A stretch of 64,000 nt of DNA from Staphylococcus sp. Marseille-Q5304 (GCF_943737015.1 NZ_CALSFP010000001.1:1674001-1738000), one strand, 5' to 3'; counted from the first letter of the stretch, positions 18,414 to 28,138 are shown. Numbers and translations are program-made. Notes: generated by a model not told the origin, from the letters alone.

Positions 18414-18446
18414 GTAACGCGTTATGAGTAAATCATAGCGCGTTAC
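18414..18446 (-). terminator. Terminator of the 18467 gene
   Basis: GTAACGCGTTATGA pairs with TCATAGCGCGTTAC over 14 bases (one G-U pair), loop GTAAA. The minus-strand read-out continues into TTTTGTA. Confidence 0.7.
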
Positions 18447-18466
18447 ACTTGTCCGTTATCTTTAAA

Positions 18467-18763
18467 TTAAGATTTTGTCATATAGCTAATTAATTTAACA
18501 TTTACAGCAATTTCAGTTAAACGGTTTCTTTCACGTTTAGGTGCAGTGAAAGTTGCATCGATAAAATCATGTTGATGATTTAAACGATAAGTAGCTACAA
18601 ATGTATCTGTATCTGATTCAAAATTAGGCAAATGTGCAACGACACGTTTAATTTCGCCTGTAGAATCTTTGATTTGTCTTCCTGTAATGTTCTCTATTTC
18701 TCTACCTAATTCAGGTAATGTTAGTGAACGACCTTCTAACATTCTAAAGTCTTGTTCATGCAT
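18467..18763 (-). CDS. Conserved staphylococcal hypothetical protein
   Basis: A 98-residue soluble, slightly basic protein without signal peptide or membrane segment. It has a mixed alpha/beta look, with an N-terminal MHEQDFRMLEGRSLTL and a central strand pair ATYRLNHQHDFIDATF. AGAGAGGT precedes the ATG by about 7 bases, and it has its own terminator, so expression as a single gene is likely. I do not recognise a function. The 281-base interval up to the lipoprotein gene contains nothing identifiable. Confidence 0.65.
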   Translation of the reverse strand: MHEQDFRMLEGRSLTLPELGREIENITGRQIKDSTGEIKRVVAHLPNFESDTDTFVATYRLNHQHDFIDATFTAPKRERNRLTEIAVNVKLISYMTKS

Positions 18764-19044
18764 AATAGTTACCTCTCTCTCTTTGAAAGCTAATTTAATA
18801 TTATTGAAAAGTGCTCCAATATTTCATAATAAAATTCACAAGTTTAATATGTTCTCATTTGGAAAATGACTATTATTTGTATCGATACCCTTTAAATTAG
18901 TGATTAAAACGCAATCTTCATTTCCTAGGAAATATTATACCATATGGCATAAATTTTATTAAATAACGCTTCAATTTATAAGTTATAAAACACTACATAA
19001 TATAATAGTAGATTTTCGTCATCATAACACTTTTACAGCTATTA

Positions 19045-19257
19045 TTATGAGTCAGCATTTACTTCTTTCTCTAGGTCTTTTGATTTTTTCTTTAACTCTT
19101 TATTTTCTTTATCTAACTGATCTTTTTGTTTTTTTAACTTTTTATTTTTGTCTTCGTACTTTTTAATATTATTCTTCAAGTCTTCTTTTTCTTGACTCTT
19201 ACCACACCCGCTTAATACGATTGTCGCAGCTAAGAACAATGTGACATATTTCTTCAT
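19045..19257 (-). CDS. Small coiled-coil lipoprotein
   Basis: Seventy residues: signal peptide with lipobox LSGC (Cys at about 18) followed by an uninterrupted Lys/Glu/Asp-rich coiled coil (about residues 24-68). After processing it would be a roughly 50-residue lipid-anchored helix on the outer face of the membrane. AAGGAG sits about 7 bases upstream of the ATG, and the gene follows the GNAT gene by 44 bases. Function unknown; a spacer or scaffold at the membrane-wall interface would fit the form but is speculation. Confidence 0.75.
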   Translation of the reverse strand: MKKYVTLFLAATIVLSGCGKSQEKEDLKNNIKKYEDKNKKLKKQKDQLDKENKELKKKSKDLEKEVNADS

Positions 19258-19301
19258 TTAGGTACTCCTTTATATAACGATATAATAACTTAATTTTATC
19301 A

Positions 19302-19769
19302 TTATTTCCTATCGTCTTCACTATTTATAGTTAAATCTTTAACCATATGCACTTTTTCAATTTTGTAGCCCCTCTCTCTATTCATTTGTTTCATCATTTC
19401 ATTATTATTTTGGACCGTCGTTTCTATACGTTTTACATTTATAGAAAAAGCCTTCTTTTCGAGAGCGTTCTTAAGACTTGTAGCAATACTTTTACCACGA
19501 TAATCTTCATCAACATATAACATCTCAATTTTCATTGTGTTCGTTTCTTTTAAAATGCGTCCCCAAATAAATCCAATGATTTGATTACCTTGAACTTCTG
19601 CAAACACGATATCCGTTTTATATCGTAAGCCACGAGCAAGAGATTCTTCTCTCAAACCAACAGAAAAATCACTATGTTGGTAATCGTGATATTGTTTATC
19701 CAATTGTTGTTCATGTTGTAATGCGATTTGTTTAATAAAATTATGTTGGTCTTCACGAATGCTTTCCAT
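19302..19769 (-). CDS. GNAT-family N-acetyltransferase
   Basis: A 155-residue acetyltransferase. The acetyl-CoA site is IEMLYVDEDYRGKSIATSLKNALE (about 82-105), with Arg-Gly-Lys-Ser-Ile-Ala in place of the usual Arg-Gly-x-Gly-hydrophobic-Gly, a slightly degenerate pyrophosphate loop. The central IIGFIWGRIL strand and the C-terminal ERGYKIEKVHMVKDL complete the fold. GAGGTG lies 7 bases upstream. The start overlaps nothing; the divergent membrane protein gene begins about 100 bases away. Substrate unknown. Confidence 0.78.
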   Translation of the reverse strand: MESIREDQHNFIKQIALQHEQQLDKQYHDYQHSDFSVGLREESLARGLRYKTDIVFAEVQGNQIIGFIWGRILKETNTMKIEMLYVDEDYRGKSIATSLKNALEKKAFSINVKRIETTVQNNNEMMKQMNRERGYKIEKVHMVKDLTINSEDDRK

Positions 19770-19866
19770 CTGCTACACCTCACAAAATATTAAGTTGATT
19801 TATAATACATTTTTCTTCATAATAAGCTTTACCAAAGACTTTACTAAAAGGAATGCAAAATCTAAA

Positions 19867-20550
19867 ATGAAATCTACTGAAGCCCTAATGCGTGAAAATA
19901 ATGTAAAAGCTTTGAGATTAAACAATACAGATAGAGAAACCTTTGAAAATTATATGACCTATGTACGCGCTGATTTAAGTGTGAACCCACATGATTCTGA
20001 AAAGATGCTAAACCGTATTCTAAAGCAACTACTTAAGGCCGATGAAGAAGGCACACTCGCTATGGACTTTTTTGATTGTGATCCGAAAGCACATGCAAAA
20101 AATGAATTGAAGAAATTACCGAACGAAACGATACAAAATATTTTCAAATATATTTTTAGACATTTCATTTTATTTTTCGGTATTTTTTGTTTTATGAAAG
20201 GATTTATAGGTTTTTTCATCGGTGAAAAACGATTATATATCTTTACTTTCTTAGTCACTCTAGTTATCGGCATCTTTATTATCTTTTTATTCGTGTGGAT
20301 GTTATTCCGAACCATCCAACTACATTGTTTTGGCAAATCCCAATGGGTTTGGATTTTAACATATTGTACTATTTTATTATTACTTGCTGCTATGTTTTAT
20401 GTCTTTTTCATACCTCAATCTTATCTCGCATTTGGTCCTTATGTTCGAATTGGTAATTGGACATTTATTATATTATCTTTCATTATTATACCAATTGCCT
20501 TTTACATTAATTATCACTTTATAGATAGTGATTCAAACACAACACTTTAA
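19867..20550 (+). CDS. Membrane protein with cytoplasmic helical N-terminus (DUF1129-like)
   Basis: About 227 residues. The first 95 are hydrophilic and helical with an acidic cluster (LKADEEGTLAMDFFDCDPKA), a pattern seen in DUF1129/DUF1048-like Firmicute proteins; four hydrophobic helices follow (about 97-120, 127-152, 162-182 and 192-212). I take the ATG at 19867, with AAAAGGA at a rather long 14-base spacing; an upstream extension to 19759 has no ribosome site. Function unknown. It runs divergently from the GNAT gene. Confidence 0.6.
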   Translation: MKSTEALMRENNVKALRLNNTDRETFENYMTYVRADLSVNPHDSEKMLNRILKQLLKADEEGTLAMDFFDCDPKAHAKNELKKLPNETIQNIFKYIFRHFILFFGIFCFMKGFIGFFIGEKRLYIFTFLVTLVIGIFIIFLFVWMLFRTIQLHCFGKSQWVWILTYCTILLLLAAMFYVFFIPQSYLAFGPYVRIGNWTFIILSFIIIPIAFYINYHFIDSDSNTTL

Positions 20551-20560
20551 TCAAAAATAT

Positions 20561-20602
20561 AAAATCAGCTAACCACGATTTATTCGGGTTAGCTGATTTT
20601 TG
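20561..20602. terminator. Bidirectional terminator
   Basis: AAAATCAGCTAACC and GGTTAGCTGATTTT form a perfect 14-base stem with a 12-base loop and a T run, between convergent genes. Confidence 0.85.
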
Positions 20603-20615
20603 TTAATATATTAAT

Positions 20616-21779
20616 TTACGTTGCGAAACGTCCCTCTTTACGTTCTACTTTTATGCTAATGAATAAAAAGATTAAACCAATAAATGTTAATATCGGTGCA
20701 ATTAATGTTAGTGATGCTAAAGGTAAATTTGTAACAACAACGCCACCAATAAACGCCCCTAAAGCATTACCTAAATTAAATGCAGATTGATTTAAAGTAC
20801 TCGCTAATGTAGGTGCATCTTGAGAGATTAATGTACTCTTGAATTGTAATGATGGACTCATACTAAATCCAATTAATCCAAAGAAGAAAATACCTGCTAC
20901 CATAAGGAATCCATTCATTTGGATAAAGTACAATAAGATAAAGTAAAGTATAAACACAATAAAGATACTTTTAAGTGAACGGTTAAGATCTTTATCCGCA
21001 AGCTTACCTCCTACTACATTGCCTAACGTTACCCCTACACCGAAAATAATTAATAGATAAGATATTAGATTTTCATGAACATGAGAAACATCAGTTAATA
21101 CGGATGAAATATAAGTGAAAAATGCAAATACACTACTAAATCCAAATAATGTCACTGCTAACGTTAGCCATAATTGCTTTTCTTTTAATATTTTTAATTC
21201 ACTGATAACAGATGATTGCACAGTTTGTTTTTGATTCGGAACAACAAATAAAATACCAAACCAAGCTACAATTCCAATAAAAGCAATAATTACAAAAGTC
21301 ATCTTCCAACCGAAATTTTGACCAATCAGTGTGCCAAATGGTACACCAAGTATATTACTTAAACTTAATCCCATAAACATTAACGCCATTGCACTGGCAC
21401 GTTTTTCAGGTTTCACCATACTTGCTGCTAAAATAGAACCGATACCAAAGAAAGAACCATGTGCCAATGAAGTAATGATGCGTCCCACCATCATTAATGG
21501 ATAATTAGGACTTAATGAAACTGCAAAGTTACCCAAAATGAAAATAATCATTAAAGCTAATAAGAGTAACTTTCGATTCCATTTAATTGTCAACATCACT
21601 AGTATTGGACCACCTATAGCTACACCTAATGCATAACCCGTAATCAATTGTCCAGCTTGACTCACAGTTACATCAAAATCTCTTGCTACATTAGGTAATA
21701 AACCCATAATTACAAATTCTGACATCCCAATTGCAAATGCTCCAATAGCTAGTATCCAAATAGCAAATGGATATTTCAT
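20616..21779 (-). CDS. MFS transporter, AraJ-like DHA1 exporter
   Basis: A 387-residue, 12-helix proton-coupled transporter. It opens with IGAFAIGMSEFVIMGLLP, the hallmark of the AraJ/YdhP branch, and has GQLITGYALGVAIGGP, the inter-helix Lys-Trp-Asn-Arg-Lys loop and the family's conserved FGFSSVFAFFTYISSVL. Substrates in this branch include arabinosides and drugs; here unknown. AGGAGGG precedes the ATG. It is a single gene; a hairpin at 21949 isolates it from the DUF456 gene. Confidence 0.82.
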   Translation of the reverse strand: MKYPFAIWILAIGAFAIGMSEFVIMGLLPNVARDFDVTVSQAGQLITGYALGVAIGGPILVMLTIKWNRKLLLLALMIIFILGNFAVSLSPNYPLMMVGRIITSLAHGSFFGIGSILAASMVKPEKRASAMALMFMGLSLSNILGVPFGTLIGQNFGWKMTFVIIAFIGIVAWFGILFVVPNQKQTVQSSVISELKILKEKQLWLTLAVTLFGFSSVFAFFTYISSVLTDVSHVHENLISYLLIIFGVGVTLGNVVGGKLADKDLNRSLKSIFIVFILYFILLYFIQMNGFLMVAGIFFFGLIGFSMSPSLQFKSTLISQDAPTLASTLNQSAFNLGNALGAFIGGVVVTNLPLASLTLIAPILTFIGLIFLFISIKVERKEGRFAT

Positions 21780-21948
21780 ACTACATTCCCTCCTATTTCT
21801 TTTTTACATGTGTGAGATTATACTAAAAAATGATTGCAGAATACAAGTATACAAGAACAATTTCTTTTATTTTTTTACAAATTTCTAGAGTATTAATCAT
21901 TTGTAAGTCGCAATTAATTAAAAGCAATGTACAAAGCGACAATAAAAA

Positions 21949-21983
21949 ACACCCCAAAAGATTGATTTAACCTTTTGAGGCGT
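21949..21983 (-). terminator. Terminator of the MFS-DUF456 operon
   Basis: Read on the minus strand, ACGCCTCAAAAGG pairs with CTTTTGGGGTGT and is followed by TTTTTATTG. It lies 65 bases past the DUF456 stop codon. Confidence 0.78.
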
Positions 21984-22048
21984 CTTTATCATTTAATGAA
22001 TGACCTAAATGTTTTCTCTATTCGATTCATTTTATGCATAAATGGTAT

Positions 22049-22537
22049 TTAGTTGATAAGTAATGCATCAATAAAGAACCAAACTACCATGATAAACATG
22101 ATGATGGCTTGTGCAATTGAACTCGCTAAGAATGCTACAATTGAACCATAACTTGCCTTTAAAGCTCTTGATACATCTTGCTGTTGCATGAATTCAACAA
22201 TAAATACTGCAATAAATGGGAAGATGATAATGCCGAATGGTGGTAATAAGAAACACCCGATAATGACACCGATTAAAGCAGCGTATTCACTCATTTTTGA
22301 ACCACCAAATTTATTAACGAAATATTTATTCATTAAGAAATCTGCTACTATGATAAATAATGTAAACAATACCATCGAGACGTAGAAGACCCATGATAAA
22401 TTACCAGTTTGGAATCCAAATTGATAAATCAAGAACCCAATCCATAATACGAGCACTGAAGGAATAATCGGTTTGATTAGACCTACAAATGCTAAAATAA
22501 ATGCCACTATAATTAAAATCCACAATATAGCTGTCAT
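22049..22537 (-). CDS. DUF456 family membrane protein
   Basis: A 162-residue protein of four to five hydrophobic helices with the family's small-residue-rich centre (GVIIGCFLLPPFGIIIFPF) and an EFMQQQDVSRALKASYGS loop before the last helix. Function is not established for the family. It starts 2 bases after the MFS gene ends, so the two are one operon and may be functionally linked. Confidence 0.8.
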   Translation of the reverse strand: MTAILWILIIVAFILAFVGLIKPIIPSVLVLWIGFLIYQFGFQTGNLSWVFYVSMVLFTLFIIVADFLMNKYFVNKFGGSKMSEYAALIGVIIGCFLLPPFGIIIFPFIAVFIVEFMQQQDVSRALKASYGSIVAFLASSIAQAIIMFIMVVWFFIDALLIN

Positions 22538-22539
22538 TT

Positions 22540-23748
22540 TTAATTCCTACCTTCTGTTGTAAATTTTTGTTCTTTCGTAAAGAACATGAGTATCATTCCT
22601 AAAAATAACGATGAAGCTGAAACAAAGAAAACGTTTCCTAGTCCAACCCATTGTCCCATAATACCACCTAATAAATTCCCACATAACTGACCGATGACCA
22701 TAGCGTTTGCAAATAATGTGGACGCATAACCAGGGAAATCAGGTAAGATATCTTGGAAGTAGCTAATACCTAGCCCTAATAATATCGCTAAAAATGCAGC
22801 TAAAAATAATTGACCGATGACCATCATCATGAAACTATCAAAAACACCAATGCTAAAGAAGAACATGCCTCCTAATAAGCCAGCCACCATCAGTAAGGTG
22901 CGCGTCTCAAATTTAGCAGCAATGATTCCTAAGATTACCATAAATGGGACCTCGAGACCTGCACATAAACTTGCTAATATTGATACATAACTCTCAGGTT
23001 CCTTTAAATACTTTGTTACGAATAAAGGCATATTTAGTGTATACATCCATTGACCAATATGTAATAAGATAAAAGCGATAAATGGTAAAAATAACCTAAT
23101 ATCTTTAAACATATTAGGTGCTGCAACTTCTACCTGATTCGTGTCAGCAACATTATGTTCAACCTTCACGTCTTTAAAGAAGAAGATTTGGAGTACAAGT
23201 GTAAATAAAATAACAGAAACTGTACCACCAAATAATCCTGCATAACCGTTGATTTGCAGTAATAAACTACCTACAAGTGGGCCAAATAAAAATCCAAAAG
23301 AAAACATTGACCGGAGTACAGTATTAGCAAATTTAGCTCTATCTCGTGATGTAGATGCATTGATCGCCTCACGCGCCGAAGCATACATTTGAGGCATAGC
23401 AGGTGCAAAGCATCCTTGTAATATTGCATAAACTACAATAAATATCCATATTTCATGTATATAAAAATAAATTGAAAAACTCAATGCCCCCATAAATAAG
23501 GCGGTAATAATAATTAACTTTCTACTGATTTGATATGTATCTGAAAAACGAGCTACAATCGTATTCATCGTAAATTGACTAATCGCAGCCAACGCGAGTA
23601 ATAGACCAAATTGTGATGTAGTCATTCCTAAATCATTTGTTGCAAATAATACGAGGTAAGGTACAGTAATCGCAATCCCCATTCCTAATAGCATCATATT
23701 TACAACAAATAATTTGTAGTTCTTTATATGTAATAATGCTCGAAACAT
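22540..23748 (-). CDS. MFS transporter, sugar-efflux (SET)-like
   Basis: A 402-residue, 12-helix transporter. The Asn-Met-Met-Leu-Leu-Gly-Met-Gly-Ile-Ala start, the VARFSDTYQISRKLIII loop (MFS motif A variant) and the FGFLFGPLVGSLLL motif resemble SetA/SetB sugar exporters. The start is the ATG at 23748, 6 bases after GAGGG; a TTG eight codons earlier is in frame but less convincing. A LysR regulator gene lies 85 bases upstream on the same strand and may control it. Substrate uncertain; multidrug export is an alternative. Confidence 0.75.
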   Translation of the reverse strand: MFRALLHIKNYKLFVVNMMLLGMGIAITVPYLVLFATNDLGMTTSQFGLLLALAAISQFTMNTIVARFSDTYQISRKLIIITALFMGALSFSIYFYIHEIWIFIVVYAILQGCFAPAMPQMYASAREAINASTSRDRAKFANTVLRSMFSFGFLFGPLVGSLLLQINGYAGLFGGTVSVILFTLVLQIFFFKDVKVEHNVADTNQVEVAAPNMFKDIRLFLPFIAFILLHIGQWMYTLNMPLFVTKYLKEPESYVSILASLCAGLEVPFMVILGIIAAKFETRTLLMVAGLLGGMFFFSIGVFDSFMMMVIGQLFLAAFLAILLGLGISYFQDILPDFPGYASTLFANAMVIGQLCGNLLGGIMGQWVGLGNVFFVSASSLFLGMILMFFTKEQKFTTEGRN

Positions 23749-23833
23749 CTTATTCCCTCTATTCTTTATCAAATATATATCGGGTCAAATAAACCATAAT
23801 ACTTAAAATAATTCGCATCGAAAATCTACATGA

Positions 23834-24691
23834 TTAATTCACGTATTCCATCATTAAATTAATAAATGAATCAACTTGAGGGAGTTGTAACATACTCGCA
23901 TCATAACTTAAAAAGGTTGATCGAATTAGTGGATTATTTTCTATATCGACACGTTTAAATTCAAATTGATCACGGTCTAAATTTTTCATCATAATTTCAG
24001 GTAATATTGTTGCACCGACACCATTTAACAACATTTCCTTACATGTAGCAACTTGATCTACTGTAATCATAGCATGATAATCTTTACCAATGTGATACCC
24101 GTACCACTCTTTAATTTGATTGATGTACATTGGATCTGCCTGAAATTCAATAAATGGCATTTTATCAACGCTATCATGTCTTTGATCTTTTGGATAAATA
24201 AAGTAATGTTCATCATTAAATAAATGGGTATTACTTAGGTTCATTATCTTATTTCCTCGGATAATAATGACGTGGTAATCCTTATGATTCGCTTTAATCT
24301 GTTCGCTTGAACCAACTTGAACTTGAATTTCTACATTAGGAAATTGACGCGTATACAAATTGAGCACTTCGGGTAACAGTGTTTGCCCTATCAAAGAAGA
24401 ACAGCCAATGGAGATTGTACCATTGACTTCACCAATGTGAGCTTGCATTTTATCGAAGAATAAACGTTCACGATTTAACATATCTTTCGCATGTTCAATA
24501 ATCATGGCACCTTCAGTTGTAGTGATGAGCTGCTTTTTAGTTCGAATAAAAATATCCACACCGAAAGCATGTTCAATAGCTTTTAACCTTTGTGTTACAG
24601 CAGGTTGTGAAATATATAAAATTTCTGCCGCTTTTCTTAATGTTTTTGTTTCGTCTAAAGTCGTCAATAAGCGATAATCCTCAATCTTCAT
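23834..24691 (-). CDS. LysR-family transcriptional regulator
   Basis: A 285-residue regulator. The winged helix-turn-helix is in residues 1-60 (TLRKAAEILYISQPAVTQRL, then KAIEHAFGVDIFIRTKK); the periplasmic-binding-like effector domain spans about 90-280. LysR proteins usually bind their own promoter and an adjacent target. The neighbouring genes on the same strand are the SET-like MFS and DUF456 genes, the likeliest targets. The 239 bases upstream of it hold no identifiable feature. Confidence 0.85.
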   Translation of the reverse strand: MKIEDYRLLTTLDETKTLRKAAEILYISQPAVTQRLKAIEHAFGVDIFIRTKKQLITTTEGAMIIEHAKDMLNRERLFFDKMQAHIGEVNGTISIGCSSLIGQTLLPEVLNLYTRQFPNVEIQVQVGSSEQIKANHKDYHVIIIRGNKIMNLSNTHLFNDEHYFIYPKDQRHDSVDKMPFIEFQADPMYINQIKEWYGYHIGKDYHAMITVDQVATCKEMLLNGVGATILPEIMMKNLDRDQFEFKRVDIENNPLIRSTFLSYDASMLQLPQVDSFINLMMEYVN

Positions 24692-24930
24692 ATAGTCCTC
24701 CTCATTTCAACCACAATTTCGCACACCTTTGAAAGGATTGAAATTGCACACACAAAACATATTCGTAGATGTCTTTATAAGTTACTTCATTTCCTATAAA
24801 TAAATTTGGGACAGATACAAGATTGATTACAAAGCGACAAATAATGTTTCATACGATACCACATTTTAACTTCTCTCACTTTTGTAATATTTCTATAAAG
24901 TTAACTATCCCTCTTAAAAATTAGCAAGCG

Positions 24931-25521
24931 TTATTTTTTATGCTGCTTTTTATTTTTATACTTTTTAGATTTGTGATGCTTTTGTTTTTGTCTTTGTTTA
25001 ATCTTATAAAAACAATACATAATTTTTTCTTGTAATGATTCAAAATCTTCATCAATTTTGATCATAATTTGATGTGCAATAATATACGCTTCGTGATATT
25101 GTTTTTTCGATATTTGCCCATTGTCTAGTGCACGTTGTAAATCGTCTTCGTCTACCAATTCATACTCTCCGCTCGGTAACACGAGTACATCTAAACATAA
25201 ATCAATTGTTCGGGCATTGCCACGTTGAGTGACATTTTTAATATTAATGTCAAAATAATATTCTAATGGATTACCTTTGTCATCTAACATCACAGTGATA
25301 CTATAACGCTTCTTTTCAGGTAATATTTGTAGCCATTGGTAATTGTCATCAGCAACGATTATCTCTTTCCCTGCTACCGTAACTTCCAATGGCTCACGTA
25401 CCTTTTTCATCGTTACAAGACCAATAATACCTTTATATTTATTATTACTTACTTTCACTTCGGTATATTCTCGATCAATAATGCGACGCCAGTGACGTTT
25501 ATCAATATACTTTACTTTCAC
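24931..25521 (-). CDS. DUF402 family protein
   Basis: About 196 residues. The DUF402 core runs from about 50 to 150, with the acidic metal/phosphate-binding cluster YYFDINIKN and LDLCLDVLVLPSGEYELVDE. Some DUF402 proteins hydrolyse nucleotide di- and triphosphates; activity here is unproven. The last 20 residues are a basic His/Lys tail, perhaps RNA-binding. I choose the GTG at 25521, about 9 bases after AAGGAG, over the GTG two codons upstream, which is too close to it. Confidence 0.78.
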   Translation of the reverse strand: MKVKYIDKRHWRRIIDREYTEVKVSNNKYKGIIGLVTMKKVREPLEVTVAGKEIIVADDNYQWLQILPEKKRYSITVMLDDKGNPLEYYFDINIKNVTQRGNARTIDLCLDVLVLPSGEYELVDEDDLQRALDNGQISKKQYHEAYIIAHQIMIKIDEDFESLQEKIMYCFYKIKQRQKQKHHKSKKYKNKKQHKK

Positions 25522-25658
25522 TGCCACCCACTCCTTGTCATTATTATATAAAATTCAATTGTTCATGTCATCCTAAGATGTATAAATATGAAAACAATCT
25601 TTATATCCAGAAAATTCAATTATGTACATTGTACTATATTTCATTACATAAAAGTAAA

Positions 25659-25687
25659 TTGACAAACTTTTGGAATTCTGATAACTT
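25659..25687 (+). promoter_or_regulatory. Sigma-A promoter of the MetE-like gene
   Basis: TTGACA (25659-25664), 17 bases, TAACTT (25682-25687). The predicted leader is only about 40 bases, too short for an S-box or T-box riboswitch, which often precedes methionine genes in Firmicutes. Confidence 0.6.
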
Positions 25688-25734
25688 TTATTTATATTTT
25701 TTCAGAAAATTCAATCAATAAGGTGCGTGAACAA

Positions 25735-26848
25735 ATGACAGTACAAAACAGACCATTTAGAGCAGATCATGTCGGTAGCTTATTACGACCTGCGCGTTTA
25801 AAAGAAGCACGAGATGCTTTTCGACAACATCATATTACACAAGCAGAATTAACTCAGATTGAGGATGAAGAAATTGAACGAATCATTGAAAAACAAATAG
25901 AAATAGGATTACATAGTGTGACTGACGGAGAATTTAGAAGAAGTTGGTGGCACTTTGACTTTTTGGAGCATTTAGAAGGTGTAGAAGGCTATTACACAGA
26001 TCGTGGTTTGCAATTCCAAGGTGTAGAAACACGAAATTATAATGTGAAAATCGTCGATAAAGTTAAATTTAATCCTGACCATCCACACTTTGAACACTTT
26101 AAATTCCTCTACGATAAAGTAAATGGACGAGCTACAGCAAAGGTCTCTATCCCAAGTCCTAATCAGCTCTTCCATCCTAATATATTAAATGAAGAAATTT
26201 ATCCAAACATTGAAGATTATGCATCAGATGTGGCACAAGCTTACCATCAAAGTTTATTAAAATTATACGAAATTGGGGCACGTTATATACAATTAGACGA
26301 CGTTTATTGGGCGAACCTAACTTCAGGTTCACAATTAACACACGGACGCGATCGCAATGAAGATGAAAAAGAAAAAGCGAGACAACTCGCCTACAAAGTA
26401 GTCAACGATGCCATTCGTAATTTACCTGATGACCTTTTAATAACGACGCATATTTGTCGCGGTAACTTTAAATCTACTTGGGCCATCACTGGTGGTTACG
26501 AACCAATAGCGCCATATTTATTTAAAGAGCAATTAGGTGGTTTCTTTTTAGAGTATGATGATGACCGTTCAGGTGACTTTGAACCTTTACGTTTCTTCCC
26601 AGAACATCAATCAACTGTTGTATTAGGCTTATTCACTTCTAAAAAAAGGGCAACTTGAAGATAAAAGTACGATATTAAAACGTCTGAAAGAAGCACAACA
26701 ATACGTGGATCTTAATCAAATTTGTTTAAGTCCTCAATGTGGCTTTGCTTCAACTGAAGAAGGAAATAATTTAACTGAAGAAGAACAATGGAACAAACTT
26801 GCATATATTGTTGAAATTGCTGAAGAGGTTTTTGGAACGACACGATAA
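25735..26848 (+). pseudogene. MetE C-terminal-like methyltransferase (YxjG/YxjH family), frameshifted
   Basis: Members transfer methyl groups in methionine metabolism or related thiol chemistry, using a zinc site. The first part reads from ATG 25735 (AAGGTG about 9 bases upstream) through RADHVGSLLRP, VTDGEFRRSWWHFDFL, YIQLDDVYWA and THICRGN to about residue 303. At a run of seven A (26641-26647) the frame changes and hits a stop at 26658. In the +1 frame the family's C-terminus follows without interruption (LSPQCGFASTEEGNN, with the zinc Cys) to a stop at 26846-26848. Restored length is about 371 residues, normal for the family. A real inactivating mutation, slippage-dependent expression or a sequencing error are all possible. 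Confidence 0.85.
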
Positions 26849-26869
26849 CAGTTGATTTTATAGTATAAA

Positions 26870-26914
26870 AAAACCACGATGAGATAGGACAAACTTTAAT
26901 CTCATCGTGGTTTT
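26870..26914. terminator. Bidirectional terminator
   Basis: AAAACCACGATGAGAT with ATCTCATCGTGGTTTT: a perfect 16-base stem, 13-base loop, between the MetE-like gene and the convergent cupin gene. Confidence 0.87.
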
Positions 26915-26919
26915 CTTTA

Positions 26920-27420
26920 TTAAATATTATCTATTTGGGCTTGTGTTAATGCATAGCGCTTACTTATTTTTGAATGTTGACGATAATTTGCATCAAGCCA
27001 CTCTTTACTTATCATTTCAAAGCTTTCAAATTCAAATCCAGGTTGACACATACACCCTACTAGAGCATATTCTCCCTTTCCTTCTATTGAAGAAGCAAAA
27101 ATTGTTCCTTTAGGGACTACATATTGTAAGACATCTCCGGATTCAATATTTGGTCCTATTGATACCTGTTGATATTGACCATCCTCAAAAATCATATGAA
27201 CGGTCAAACTATCGCCTGAATGGTAATACCAAATTTCATCTGAATCAATACGATGAAAATGCGAAATATCTTCCTGAATAATTAAAAAGTAAATACTTGT
27301 ATAGGGTGAACGTTGAATTTTATTGTCATAAGGTGCCTTTATTACTTCTCTGTAATAACCACCTTCGGGATGTGGTTGAAGTTGAAGTTTATGAATCCAT
27401 TGTTTTATGTCTTCATTCAT
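26920..27420 (-). CDS. Cupin superfamily protein (DUF985)
   Basis: A 166-residue double-stranded beta-helix protein. It shows the DUF985 pattern: LQPHPEGGYYREV near the start, SIYFLI, then HFHRIDSDEIWYYHSGD (the cupin metal-site region) and VPKGTIFASS, ending with GCMCQPGFEFESFEM. Yeast YML079-like relatives have a sugar-like binding pocket but no assigned reaction. It ends at a shared terminator and follows the YebC-family gene by 1 base, so co-transcription is likely. Confidence 0.82.
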   Translation of the reverse strand: MNEDIKQWIHKLQLQPHPEGGYYREVIKAPYDNKIQRSPYTSIYFLIIQEDISHFHRIDSDEIWYYHSGDSLTVHMIFEDGQYQQVSIGPNIESGDVLQYVVPKGTIFASSIEGKGEYALVGCMCQPGFEFESFEMISKEWLDANYRQHSKISKRYALTQAQIDNI

Positions 27421-27421
27421 A

Positions 27422-28138
27422 TTATTTCAAATCCACATTATGAAAGACGTTTTGAACATCTTCAAGATCTTCTAAAGCATCAATTAAACCTTCAAATGTC
27501 TCTTGATTGTCAGCTGATAATTCAACATCACTTTGAGGTAACATTTCAAATTCAGCTACTTTGAAATCTTCTACTCCATTTTCTTTCAATGTATCTTGAA
27601 CTTGAGCAAATTGATCCGGTTCTGCGTATACGATTGTTAAACCATCTTCGTCAATAACATCTCGCACATCTATATCTGCTTCCATTAATAGTTCTAAAGT
27701 GTCGTCGGCAGATTTTCCTTCGAAACCAAATACAGCTGTATGGTCAAACATATAGGCAACTGACCCAGAAACACCCATGTTACCACCATTTTTACCGAAT
27801 GCAGAACGAACATCTGATGCTGTGCGATTCACATTATTTGTCAATGCATCAACGATAATCATTGATCCGTTAGGACCGAAACCTTCATATCTTAAATGAT
27901 CATAACTTTCTTCGCCGCCGCCCTTAGCTTTTTCAATCGCTCTATCAATAATATGATTAGGGACTGAATAAGTTTTCGCACGTTCTAAAGTTAAACGTAA
28001 CGTTTGGTTAGATTCTGGGTTAGGTTCCCCAGATTTTGCTGCGACATATATTTCTTTACCGAACTTCGCATAAATTCGGCTCGTATTTTTATCTTTTTGG
28101 GCTTTCTTTTCTTTAATGTTATTCCATTTTCTACCCAT
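27422..28138 (-). CDS. YebC/PmpR-family transcriptional or translational regulator
   Basis: A 238-residue cytoplasmic protein with the family landmarks [20 protein letters not shown] at the start, [19 protein letters not shown] (about 87-105), [11 protein letters not shown] and [13 protein letters not shown]. It is the YeeN-type paralogue. Family members have been described as DNA-binding regulators and, more recently, as factors helping ribosomes through proline-rich stretches. The gene lies 1 base upstream of the cupin gene. Confidence 0.92.
   Translation of the reverse strand: MGRKWNNIKEKKAQKDKNTSRIYAKFGKEIYVAAKSGEPNPESNQTLRLTLERAKTYSVPNHIIDRAIEKAKGGGEESYDHLRYEGFGPNGSMIIVDALTNNVNRTASDVRSAFGKNGGNMGVSGSVAYMFDHTAVFGFEGKSADDTLELLMEADIDVRDVIDEDGLTIVYAEPDQFAQVQDTLKENGVEDFKVAEFEMLPQSDVELSADNQETFEGLIDALEDLEDVQNVFHNVDLK

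Noticed and set aside
25541..25734. Possible S-box or T-box riboswitch ahead of the MetE-like gene
   Set aside because: The promoter at 25659-25687 leaves a leader of about 40 bases, too short, and no riboswitch core motifs are visible.
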